From positions 3,065,283-3,129,282 of the forward strand of contig NZ_CP072800.1 of assembly GCF_017901155.1 (NCBI RefSeq): a stretch of 64,000 nt of DNA. Direction: 5' to 3'. Position 1 is the first letter of the stretch. Each line of letters begins with the position of its first letter. Positions 29,578-37,778 of this stretch are shown piece by piece. The notes under the pieces were generated by a model, which ran no database searches, was not told the DNA's origin, and worked only from the letters and a program-made list of their open reading frames with translations. The position numbers and the translations under genes are program-made. Source of the stretch: Candidatus Thiothrix anitrata. Lineage in GTDB: Bacteria > Pseudomonadota > Gammaproteobacteria > Thiotrichales > Thiotrichaceae.

Positions 29578-30093
29578 TTATTGATCAACCGCGTGCTGAT
29601 GCCGCCCTTCTTCAATGTCTTTGCGTGCTAGTTCATAGGCTTTGCGCGGTATCACTGGTGCAGTTTGATTCAACTCATCCTTACGGATAGATAACTCCAG
29701 CAAACGTTTTTTCAAAGCTTGCGGGTCTTGCCCTTCAATACCAATCAACTCTATTTCGCGGAAAATTCGTGCTGCGTTGCGTAAGGCAAGAAATTGGTCG
29801 CCAAACGATTTATGGGTAGACGCATGATCAGAGGGTTTTAAAAAGGTCAATGTTGCCGTCAAGGCTGTGCCGATGCTGGCTAAAATTCCAGCCCAGAAGG
29901 CTTGATCCGCAAAGGCGGTAGCTCCGGCAATGGCTGTTACTACTGCGGCTGGAAGCCCCAAAACAAGGTTCCAACTTTTCCAGTCTTCCGCTGCATTGAA
30001 ATGCCCTTTGTAGGAATAAGTGCAGTCTTCTTCAATGCGTTGGATTTCCAACACCATCTTTTGCAGCAATTCGGTCGTTTCCGATGATGGCAT
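29578..30093 (-). CDS. SLATT-domain two-TM protein (putative pore-forming effector)
   Basis: 171 residues. N-terminal helix with CTYSYKGHFNAAEDWKSWN, two membrane helices (about 43-65 and 68-86: LVLGLPAAVVTAIAGATAFA and FWAGILASIGTALTATLTFL), then KPSDHASTHKSFGDQFLALR and a C-terminal helix ending in APVIPRKAYELA. The Y-x(n)-W start, the two short helices, the P-x-x-H-x-x-x-H segment and the L-x-x-x-A-R helix match the SLATT family (DUF4231-like). Burroughs and Aravind predicted this family to form membrane pores in nucleotide-signal conflict systems. It sits 11 bases after cas6 and 18 bases before cas10 in the same operon, without a CARF domain. A role as type III membrane effector is inference but well supported by position. 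Confidence 0.75.
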   Translation of the reverse strand: MPSSETTELLQKMVLEIQRIEEDCTYSYKGHFNAAEDWKSWNLVLGLPAAVVTAIAGATAFADQAFWAGILASIGTALTATLTFLKPSDHASTHKSFGDQFLALRNAARIFREIELIGIEGQDPQALKKRLLELSIRKDELNQTAPVIPRKAYELARKDIEEGRHQHAVDQ

Positions 30094-30104
30094 GTAGCCT
30101 CCTT

Positions 30105-31043
30105 TTATGTATCCAGTAAAACCCGTTGCAACTCATAACGCCCCAACCCCATGTTGGTACTTTTACCCGTGTGCAACCATTGTCCAAGGTATAAGTATGA
30201 CCAAAAGTCCGCCAAATTTCCGCCTTGTAAAAAAATATCACCCAACCAACCCCGCACTGGCTGTTCCCGCTGTTGGCGTGAGGAGTAACGCTGCCAGCCA
30301 CCCGACCAAACATTGGCTTTATGACGGATATGAGGTGCTTGATGCTTGAGTTCACTGAAATCCGCAGCCAATGGCGCATCGGTGTAAAACTGATGTAGCA
30401 AGGAAACGCGCCGCACCACACCCATCAAAAAGCGTTCCACCACAAAGCTGTCGCCGTGATCGCCAAGGTTAACGGGGGTAATAAAGTGAATACGGGCGGA
30501 AGTCGCCGGTTCAGGGCAAATCACCGCTTCCAAGGGGGCTGCACGGAAGAAAATATCATCAGCGTAAATCACACTGGCATTGCCACTCACTGGCAATTGC
30601 ACGACTTCTTGCAACATTGCCCGACCATAGCCCTTACCCAAACCACCCTGCCCCGCTAGTTGCATGGCTTCAATGATCGGGCGTACATAATGATTCGCGT
30701 GTGCCACCAACAACAGTTTGACGGAAAACCAATCGCCGGGGTTGAGCCGACGTGCTTGCTGGCGTTGCACTCGAAACACATAAGGCACGGGAAAAGTGGC
30801 AATGGTTTTTAAAATACCTGCGTCTTCGCGCACTTCCGGCATTTGTGGCTCGAAAATTCGTGCATACAAGCAATCATCGGTATGGGGTTCTTGCCCACAG
30901 CAATGCAGGTGGCGCAACGCATGACCGAATGCACCGCGCCATAACGAACCTGTAAACTCAGGAAAATCAATAACATCTACCGCTCTAAACAAAAAACGGT
31001 ATTCAGCGAACGTGAGTCTGGATGCGGTGGTTTCAGCAAGCAT
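30105..31043 (-). CDS. cas6: Cas6 endoribonuclease (stand-alone)
   Basis: 312 residues from the ATG at 31043 (an upstream TTG at 31049 is less likely). The N-terminus FTGSLWRGAFGHALRHLHCC and the later DCLYARIFEP are typical of one Cas6 group, and the protein ends with GQWLHTGKSTNMGLGRYEL, the glycine-rich loop. Cas6 cuts the pre-crRNA within repeats. It is distinct from the Cas6-like domain of the RT-Cas1 fusion, so the two Cas6 domains may each match one of the two repeat types. First gene of the minus-strand run SLATT-cas10-RAMPs-cas2-RT-cas1. Confidence 0.85.
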   Translation of the reverse strand: MLAETTASRLTFAEYRFLFRAVDVIDFPEFTGSLWRGAFGHALRHLHCCGQEPHTDDCLYARIFEPQMPEVREDAGILKTIATFPVPYVFRVQRQQARRLNPGDWFSVKLLLVAHANHYVRPIIEAMQLAGQGGLGKGYGRAMLQEVVQLPVSGNASVIYADDIFFRAAPLEAVICPEPATSARIHFITPVNLGDHGDSFVVERFLMGVVRRVSLLHQFYTDAPLAADFSELKHQAPHIRHKANVWSGGWQRYSSRQQREQPVRGWLGDIFLQGGNLADFWSYLYLGQWLHTGKSTNMGLGRYELQRVLLDT

Positions 31044-31114
31044 CAACAACAGTCCAATAGGTGTTTAAGGGAGTGTAGCCGATGCGGCTTGTGAAAAAAA
31101 GCAGCTATTTGCAG

Positions 31115-31831
31115 CTATTTAATGGCGTTATCACAGTCATGACGCAGAATATCTACCACACCCTCTGTCGTTGGGTAAGGGCTGATATAATCGGCAATCA
31201 TTTTGACGACATCACTGGCATTGGCAGGGCAAGCTGTTTTACCAGATAGCTTCATGAACGGTAAATCACCGGAAGAATCACCAACAGCTAATACATCAGA
31301 TAGGTTAAAACCTACTATCTGAGCCAATAATTTCAAACCGGTGCCTTTATCTACACCTTTTGGTGTGATGTCCACCGCAGATGCAGAGTGATTAACATAC
31401 AAAAGATTAGGGTCACTTTCCTTGGCGACCATTTCAAACAATGCCTCAACTGAAATATTCAACGGATTTAAGCTAATACAAACTTCTTTACCTAATTCTA
31501 TTTTACAAACATTTCTATATTGCTCTTGACGAAAAAGCTGATTGAGCAAGAGCAATGCAGCCAAGGCTTCGCTCTTTATTAAAGGGTTATAAATAATCTC
31601 ATCCGTTTTTGGATGATATAAATACGCCCCATTTTCGCAAACACACCACTGATCTATACCAATCACTTGCGCTATAGCTTCTACATACGGAGCCGAACGA
31701 CCAGTGCAGAGCGTATAAATTTTTTCTTTGCTCAACACCTCATCACTAAGTGCGGCAAGCAAAAGAGAAGATGTAACACATCCTTTCCCACTTGTAATGC
31801 AACCATCTATATCAAAAACAACAACATCCAT
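31115..31831 (-). CDS. HAD-superfamily hydrolase between array 2 and cas6
   Basis: 238 residues. Motif I VFDIDGCITSG with both nucleophile aspartates, motif II Thr/Ser in LCTGRSAPY, motif III Lys in GVDKGTG and motif IV AVGDSSGDLPFMKL. The cap fits the Cof/phosphoglycolate phosphatase-like IIB group. It is a soluble phosphatase with unknown substrate. It starts 18 bases from the trailer repeat of array 2 and reads the same way, so it may be transcribed from the array. It ends 72 bases before cas6. A link to CRISPR is by position only; it may be a passenger. Confidence 0.85.
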   Translation of the reverse strand: MDVVVFDIDGCITSGKGCVTSSLLLAALSDEVLSKEKIYTLCTGRSAPYVEAIAQVIGIDQWCVCENGAYLYHPKTDEIIYNPLIKSEALAALLLLNQLFRQEQYRNVCKIELGKEVCISLNPLNISVEALFEMVAKESDPNLLYVNHSASAVDITPKGVDKGTGLKLLAQIVGFNLSDVLAVGDSSGDLPFMKLSGKTACPANASDVVKMIADYISPYPTTEGVVDILRHDCDNAIK

Positions 31832-31848
31832 AATAAAGCTCTTTCAAA

Positions 31849-34429
31849 AAAGTAACGCCTTCTAAATCAGGCTGCCATTCAAACTTGTGTTTGCAATTTT
31901 TGCAGCACTTGGATTCCAGTCTTAACGCCTTCTAAATCAGGCTGCCATTCAAACCAGATTACATGCTGTTACAGTTAGAGAAAGCAAGTCTTAATGCCTT
32001 CTAAATCAGGCTGCCATTCAAACTATAGCTATGTGCTTGAGCTCAACCTTGAGCATGTCTTAACGCCTTCTAAATCAGGCTGCCATTCACACTATGAATT
32101 TCTAGGAAAAGGTACGGGCGACACCGTCTTAACGCCTTCTAAATCAGGCTGCCATTCAAACCTTATTGACTCACAGGTAGTTACTGGGCGTGAAGTCTTA
32201 ACGCCTTCTAAATCAGGCTGCCATTCAAACTCTCGTACCTTTTCTCTTGAAACAAGAAAAGGGTCTTAACGCCTTCTAAATCAGGCTGCCATTCAAACTC
32301 ATCTACAAAATTTAGAGAGCTAAAGCCAGTGTCTTAACGCCTTCTAAATCAGGCTGCCATTCAAACAATCGTAACAGGCTTCTATCTTTAGTTATAAGTC
32401 TTAACGCCTTCTAAATCAGGCTGCCATTCAAACCAATACCAGACTTTAAAAGGTATTATAAGCCCTGTCTTAACGCCTTCTAAATCAGGCTGCCATTCAA
32501 ACACAGTGGCTCAGTCGTTGCCTGCTAAGGCAACCGTGTCTTAACGCCTTCTAAATCAGGCTGCCATTCAAACCCTAATAAGGTGAGAGTGAGTTTTTTG
32601 TCACTGGTCTTAACGCCTTCTAAATCAGGCTGCCATTCAAACTCATCTACAAAATTTAGAGAGCTAAAGCCAGTGTCTTAACGCCTTCTAAATCAGGCTG
32701 CCATTCAAACAATCGTAACAGGCTTCTATCTTTAGTTATAAGTCTTAACGCCTTCTAAATCAGGCTGCCATTCAAACCAATACCAGACTTTAAAAGGTAT
32801 TATAAGCCCTGTCTTAACGCCTTCTAAATCAGGCTGCCATTCAAACACAGTGGCTCAGTCGTTGCCTGCTAAGGCAACCGTGTCTTAACGCCTTCTAAAT
32901 CAGGCTGCCATTCAAACGCTGTTTCGGCCTGTGGCCTCGCGACGCCTTTGTCTTAACGCCTTCTAAATCAGGCTGCCATTCAAACGCTGCCATTGCGGCT
33001 GCTGCAACTGAGGCTGAGTCTTAACGCCTTCTAAATCAGGCTGCCATTCAAACATGACGTTCTTAGTAATCCTAGGTTGTATCCTGTCTTAACGCCTTCT
33101 AAATCAGGCTGCCATTCAAACCAACTCAAAAATCTTAGTTGTTTATTTTGGCATGTCTTAACGCCTTCTAAATCAGGCTGCCATTCAAACAAAAAACATC
33201 AACTCAAAAATCTTAGTTGTTTAGTCTTAACGCCTTCTAAATCAGGCTGCCATTCAAACCCTTCCTTCGGGAATGGTATTTTTCGCAATGTCGTCTTAAC
33301 GCCTTCTAAATCAGGCTGCCATTCAAACGGTCAATTGCCGCTTTTGCATCAAGCAATTCCTGTCTTAACGCCTTCTAAATCAGGCTGCCATTCAAACGAT
33401 ATTGCCGCCTTGTTGCGACAAAACGAGTCGTCTTAACGCCTTCTAAATCAGGCTGCCATTCAAACTCATAGCCGCCTTGTGACCGGCGCAACACCAAAGT
33501 CTTAACGCCTTCTAAATCAGGCTGCCATTCAAACCGGCATGAGCACTATCAGAGTCGTGCGCGGGTGTCTTAACGCCTTCTAAATCAGGCTGCCATTCAA
33601 ACTGCTTGCCCTTGCTTATCAATCGCAACATAGGTCTTAACGCCTTCTAAATCAGGCTGCCATTCAAACACTCGAACAAGGCTATCATGTCGAAGGATCG
33701 ACACGTCTTAACGCCTTCTAAATCAGGCTGCCATTCAAACAAAAAGACGCGGAAGCCAAGGGCGTAGACCTGTTCGTCTTAACGCCTTCTAAATCAGGCT
33801 GCCATTCAAACCAAACGTTGCCGCTGCTCGCGCATGGATTGACAGTCTTAACGCCTTCTAAATCAGGCTGCCATTCAAACCGGCGAATCGGCGATCCCAG
33901 TGCCGTCGATGGTCTTAACGCCTTCTAAATCAGGCTGCCATTCAAACCTATACGCGCTATAGAGGCCGGTTACGTCAGGGTCTTAACGCCTTCTAAATCA
34001 GGCTGCCATTCAAACGCAGCGCGGGCAAGCCGCCACCGCCGCCGCGCCGGTCTTAACGCCTTCTAAATCAGGCTGCCATTCAAACGCGCACAACACTTTA
34101 TTCTGACACCTCTAAAAAGTCTTAACGCCTTCTAAATCAGGCTGCCATTCAAACCTATCGCCGCGCCACGACCGCGAAGACATTTGGTCTTAACGCCTTC
34201 TAAATCAGGCTGCCATTCAAACATCTCTAGCAGAAGTAGCGGTTGTATTTGTGGGTCTTAACGCCTTCTAAATCAGGCTGCCATTCAAACATATGCCTAG
34301 CTACTATCTGGGTAATTCGGTTTCTGTCTTAACGCCTTCTAAATCAGGCTGCCATTCAAACCCAAAACCGCCAACGGTTGCCTGCTGCTCACCGTCTTAA
34401 CGCCTTCTAAATCAGGCTGCCATTCAAAC
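31849..34429 (-). CRISPR. CRISPR array 2: 38 repeats of 36 bp, 37 spacers
   Basis: Plus-strand repeats begin GTCTTAACGCC and end CCATTCAAAC. Starts run from 31849 (degenerate in its first four bases) and 31919 to 34394. The third repeat (31988) has a T for C, and the fourth ends CACAC. Variation concentrated at the left marks the trailer end, so the leader is on the right beside the RT gene and transcription is leftward; in that sense repeats start GTTTGAATGG and end GTTAAGAC. Spacers are about 31-36 bp. Four consecutive spacers are present twice (32299-32537 and 32643-32881). Two spacers overlap each other by 24 bases (33122-33154 and 33191-33223). Confidence 0.97.
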
Positions 34430-34541
34430 CGCGGATGTCGAAAATTTCTGTTTAGGATCAATAGCTTGCAAGGCACTTTTTTCTATATCAAAAGGGATAG
34501 ATCGAGTTAGCCCGATAAGACCATGAAAACCGTATGGGTTT
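34430..34541 (-). promoter_or_regulatory. Putative leader of array 2
   Basis: 112 bases between the last repeat and the stop of the stand-alone RT. It is at the end opposite the degenerate repeat and next to the adaptation genes, so it should contain the array promoter. A minus-strand open frame crosses it by chance; I see no gene and no certain promoter. Confidence 0.5.
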
Positions 34542-35387
34542 TCACTGCTTCGGATTCGGCAAGCGTTCCCCAAGGAACACCAATTCAGGGCTGGAACGCG
34601 CCACACGGGTTTTCCCGCTATGCAATTCCAAATCCAGTTTTGCCAAAATGCCACGAACATGATCCAGTGCCTTCTCCGCTAATGCCTTGCTTGATGTAAA
34701 CAACAGAAAATCATCTGCATACCGCACAAACGGTATATTAGCCTTTTCCAGCGCAATGTCAAAATCGTGCAAGTACAAATTACACATCAGCGGCGACAAA
34801 ATCGCCCCTTGCGAAATCCCACGGTCACTCCCCAACAAACTGGTGTGGTGCGCACCCTGTTTCAGCCACAAATCTATGATTTTCAATAAAGCACGGTCAT
34901 CCACAAACCCTTTGAGCTTTTTCTTCAACGGTGTCTGCGGAATTTGGTCAAAGAAACTGCGGATGTCTGCATCCACCAGCCAATCAAGCCCACAACCAAT
35001 TCGCTCCCGCGCCTTTTTCAACGCATCATAAACACCCCGGTTAGGGCGATAAGCGTAACTGTCGGCATGGAACAAGCGTTCTGCCTTCGGCTCCAGCACA
35101 ATCAAAATCGCCCGTTGCAGCAGCTTATCCCGCAAGTATTGCGCCGAGATCACCCGTTTGCTTCCATCCGTTTTGGGCACAGTGAATTGGCGCAATGGCT
35201 CAGGGCGGTAACGGTTGCTCCGCAAATCCTCCAGCAGCCGCAAAATATGCCGCAGCAAATGTTGCTCCAACTGGTCACGGTCAACCCCCTTTGACCAGGG
35301 CGTATGTTCCGTGCGAACCCGCCGCCACGCCTCATCCATCACATCCGGGTGTAGCACCTGTTCCAACACTTCGTCTTTACCCAGCAT
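34542..35387 (-). CDS. Stand-alone CRISPR-associated reverse transcriptase with intact YADD
   Basis: 281 residues. Palm and finger motifs: LRQFTVPKTDGSKRVISAQY, motif A DADIRSFFDQIP, motif B GISQGAILSPLMCNLYL and motif C FVRYADDFLLFT. It ends shortly after FLGERLPNPK and has no maturase or endonuclease domain, so it is not a complete group II intron protein. The ATG at 35387 overlaps the cas1 stop by 11 bases, so RT and Cas1 act here as separate chains of what is a fusion in other systems. It probably makes cDNA from RNA during spacer capture from transcripts. Confidence 0.9.
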   Translation of the reverse strand: MLGKDEVLEQVLHPDVMDEAWRRVRTEHTPWSKGVDRDQLEQHLLRHILRLLEDLRSNRYRPEPLRQFTVPKTDGSKRVISAQYLRDKLLQRAILIVLEPKAERLFHADSYAYRPNRGVYDALKKARERIGCGLDWLVDADIRSFFDQIPQTPLKKKLKGFVDDRALLKIIDLWLKQGAHHTSLLGSDRGISQGAILSPLMCNLYLHDFDIALEKANIPFVRYADDFLLFTSSKALAEKALDHVRGILAKLDLELHSGKTRVARSSPELVFLGERLPNPKQ

Positions 35388-36363
35388 CTTTCACCTCCTC
35401 CAGCACCTGCCGCAACAACCGCAATTGCCCACGTACCTGCTCCTGCAACGGTGCAGTTTCCAACTGCCCACCACGATTGCCAGCCAAAGGGCGAGGCCAG
35501 TTATCGCGGTAAATAGCCCATTCCCGATAAAACAACGGTCTTGCCGCCTTGCTCAAACGGCAACCTTCCGACTCCCGGTAATAGAACGATTCCGGGGTCA
35601 GTTCCGCCAACAGGTTGAGTGCAAACAAATCAACCCCACTACGGAAAATCTCCAGCACATCCAACGCTAACGCCTCCCGCGCCGGATAAGGCTGGTGCAA
35701 AAACCCAAATGCTGGGTCAAACCCTTCCGCAATTACCATCTGGCGAATGTCCGCCAATGCCAAGGTATACCCCAGCGACAACAACGCATTCAGAGGATCA
35801 CGCGGCGGCTGACGGTTACGCCCAGTAAATTTCCACTGTTCCGGCAACACCGCCGCCAATAGCTGAAACCACTCACGGGACATGATTCCCTCAAGCCCCA
35901 GAAATACATCTACACTCTGTGCCTGATGCAGCTTGCCCAATTGTTGCTGCTGGGTTTCCCGAAAACGACCCGCAAGCACACTATCAAGATGCGGCTCTAA
36001 TACTAGAAAAGGCAACTGATAGCTCAACACCTTGCGCACCAACACCCAGCGGGCAAGCTGCACCGCCAGCACATCGCTTTCCGCACACGCATATTGCAGC
36101 CGTCGGGCTGGCAATTGTGTTGCCAACCCTTCCGCCAATAACGCCGTCGTTTGCATCCCGCGTGAAGCAAGGATGACAGCAGGAACGCCCGCTTGTGCCA
36201 ATGCCCGCCACACACTGCTTTCCACCAGCGGGTTGCCATACACCACCAGCATTTCCAGCAAGTTGGTGGCAGCACGTTGCAGCAGGCTTTCCCCGTGATA
36301 AACCTGCACCACGCCATCCACCAAACGCACCGTCAATTCACTGCGGTCGAGTACCATTAACAT
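35377..36363 (-). CDS. cas1: Cas1 integrase (module B)
   Basis: 328 residues from the ATG at 36363, directly after the cas2 stop. Catalytic residues visible: Glu in GLEGIMSREWF, His in FGFLHQPYPA and Asp/Glu in ALDVLEIFR. GRNRQPPRDPLNALLSLGYT is the Cas1 core and is very similar to the matching part of the fused Cas1 of module A (GRNRRPPRDPFNVLLSLGYT), so the two are paralogues. It works with the two following or preceding Cas2 proteins and the RT. Confidence 0.95.
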   Translation of the reverse strand: MLMVLDRSELTVRLVDGVVQVYHGESLLQRAATNLLEMLVVYGNPLVESSVWRALAQAGVPAVILASRGMQTTALLAEGLATQLPARRLQYACAESDVLAVQLARWVLVRKVLSYQLPFLVLEPHLDSVLAGRFRETQQQQLGKLHQAQSVDVFLGLEGIMSREWFQLLAAVLPEQWKFTGRNRQPPRDPLNALLSLGYTLALADIRQMVIAEGFDPAFGFLHQPYPAREALALDVLEIFRSGVDLFALNLLAELTPESFYYRESEGCRLSKAARPLFYREWAIYRDNWPRPLAGNRGGQLETAPLQEQVRGQLRLLRQVLEEVKDAG

Positions 36364-36365
36364 GC

Positions 36366-36698
36366 TCACCTCCCAAACAGATTCCGAATCCGTTGCAGCA
36401 CCGTGACACTGGCTGTGCCTGTTTCCTTGCCCGCAAACAGCCCTGACATCGTGGCCTGCTGACAGCCCGCCATCCACATATCGTTGGGATGCCGTAGCGG
36501 ATAAATCCGCACGTCATCTTCCCGCGTATGGGTGCGATCTTTGACAATCGCCAAGATAGTCTTGAGCTTCGCTGCATCCGCATGAACCAGAAACACCGAC
36601 TCCTGCATCGGCAACGCCTTCTTTTTCAGGGCGTAATGCAGACGGCTTAAGCGTTTCGGGTCACGCACGTCATACGCCAACAAGTACCACTGTTTCAT
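36366..36698 (-). CDS. cas2: Cas2 (module B, first of a tandem pair)
   Basis: 110 residues from the ATG at 36698. MKQWYLLAYDVRDPKRLSRL has the Cas2 beta-1 aspartate, and MQESVFLVHAD the second strand. DVRIYPL precedes an extension of about 35 residues that is not usual for Cas2 and ends in a basic helix (RIRNLFGR). It overlaps the other Cas2 by four bases and lies two bases from cas1. Confidence 0.9.
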   Translation of the reverse strand: MKQWYLLAYDVRDPKRLSRLHYALKKKALPMQESVFLVHADAAKLKTILAIVKDRTHTREDDVRIYPLRHPNDMWMAGCQQATMSGLFAGKETGTASVTVLQRIRNLFGR

Positions 36699-36982
36699 GC
36701 TGCCACGTACCACACAGGTTGGAGGAAACCGATGCTGGCAGCCTGCGTCAGGGCTTGGGCATCCCGCCCCGCATCCAGCCACATCAGCAACAACTTATCG
36801 GTTTCCGGGTCAATGATTTCGGTGAGTTGCATGAACAGTTCCTTGGCTTCAAAACTGGAGAGCTGGCATTCAAACACCGAATACTGGCTATCCAGCCGCC
36901 ATGCTTGCAGGCGGCGGTGAACTTGCCGCCTGCGTTTGTTGGAACTGATGTCATAAGCAATCACCGCCGCACGGCGTTTCAT
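36695..36982 (-). CDS. cas2: Cas2 (module B, second of a tandem pair)
   Basis: 95 residues. MKRRAAVIAYDISSNKRRRQ has the beta-1 aspartate, and DSQYSVFECQLSS is the second conserved strand; TDKLLLMWLD follows. Sequence is clearly different from its neighbour at 36366-36698, so this is not a recent duplication. The two could form a heterodimer. It starts three bases after the stop of the periplasmic coiled-coil gene, so it is in the same operon as the membrane cassette. Confidence 0.9.
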   Translation of the reverse strand: MKRRAAVIAYDISSNKRRRQVHRRLQAWRLDSQYSVFECQLSSFEAKELFMQLTEIIDPETDKLLLMWLDAGRDAQALTQAASIGFLQPVWYVAA

Positions 36983-36985
36983 GCT

Positions 36986-37768
36986 TTACCCCCCGCCACC
37001 GGAAAACAGACGGCTGAACCAGCCGGAAGGTTTCGCAGGGCTGTCGGCAGTAACGGGAGCAGGCAACGAATTGCAATCCGCCAGCAAGTTGCTGACATCT
37101 GCTTCAGTACCGGGCTGCTGTTCCTTGAGCAACACCTCGCCCAACAGTTCCTCCAAGGTTTCCGTTGGAGCGGTCTCCAGCAATTCATCACCTGCTTTAG
37201 CAGCAATGCAGGCGGTTTGTACAAAACGCTCCGCTTCCGGCACTGTGCCGCCCATGCCTTGTAAGGGGCGGGCTTGTTGTTCCAGTACCGCCAACTCGTT
37301 GTACTTGGCGGACATCGCGGTAGCTAATGCCTGTTGTTCGGCAATTCGCTGCTGCAAGGTTTGCTCCACTTTGTGTTGCGCTTGATACAACCCCAGATTC
37401 AAACGCAATTGCGCCCGGAACTGCTCCACATCCTGCAAGCTGACTGCCCCGTATTGCAGCGGGTAAGGGGCATCACGCCCATTGCGGCACAATTGGCTGG
37501 TATCGTCATACAAGCGTTGCTTTTCAAGCTGGATTTTCTGCATCAACCGGGTACGGTTGGCTTCCACATCCAGCTTCATCCGGGTAGCCGCGTCCTGTAA
37601 GTCCTTTTGCAAACTATCCAATGCATCGGTGGCTTTATTCACCCGGTCAGATAACTTCATTTCCACAAAGGGAACCCAAGTGCCGCTGCACCAATCGGCG
37701 TGGGCGGGGAACGTCACGGACAACAATGCAGTGGCAATCACTGCTCGGCATGTGATGTTGGTTTTCAT
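36986..37768 (-). CDS. Unknown exported coiled-coil protein, operonic with cas2-cas2-cas1-RT
   Basis: 260 residues. A signal peptide (about 1-24, ATALLSVTFPAHA) predicts export to the periplasm. The mature part begins DWCSGTWVPF and has four cysteines spread over the protein (for example SQLCRNGRD and QTACIAAK), fitting disulfide bonds. Long helical regions (about 40-80 and 115-165) look coiled-coil; the tail is Gly-rich (GWFSRLFSGGGG). A strong ribosome site (AGGAGGTG) precedes the ATG. Three bases separate it from cas2. I do not recognise the family. Confidence 0.7.
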   Translation of the reverse strand: MKTNITCRAVIATALLSVTFPAHADWCSGTWVPFVEMKLSDRVNKATDALDSLQKDLQDAATRMKLDVEANRTRLMQKIQLEKQRLYDDTSQLCRNGRDAPYPLQYGAVSLQDVEQFRAQLRLNLGLYQAQHKVEQTLQQRIAEQQALATAMSAKYNELAVLEQQARPLQGMGGTVPEAERFVQTACIAAKAGDELLETAPTETLEELLGEVLLKEQQPGTEADVSNLLADCNSLPAPVTADSPAKPSGWFSRLFSGGGG

Positions 37769-37778
37769 CTTGCACCTC

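Noticed and set aside
31115-31831. HAD protein as a ring nuclease
   Set aside because: Nothing in the sequence supports cyclic oligoadenylate cleavage; the fold is a phosphatase fold and the idea rests only on position.
31994-33436. Open frames across array 2 encoding repeated TPSKSGCHS
   Set aside because: Translation of the 36-bp repeat; no start site or conservation logic.
17291-34429. Self-targeting spacers against genes of this window
   Set aside because: I compared conspicuous spacers by eye and found no match, but this is not a full search; an alignment of all 66 spacers to the genome would decide.
34542-35387. RT gene as part of a group II intron or a retron
   Set aside because: No maturase or endonuclease domain, no intron RNA structure seen nearby, and it overlaps cas1 by 11 bases; a CRISPR-associated RT fits better.
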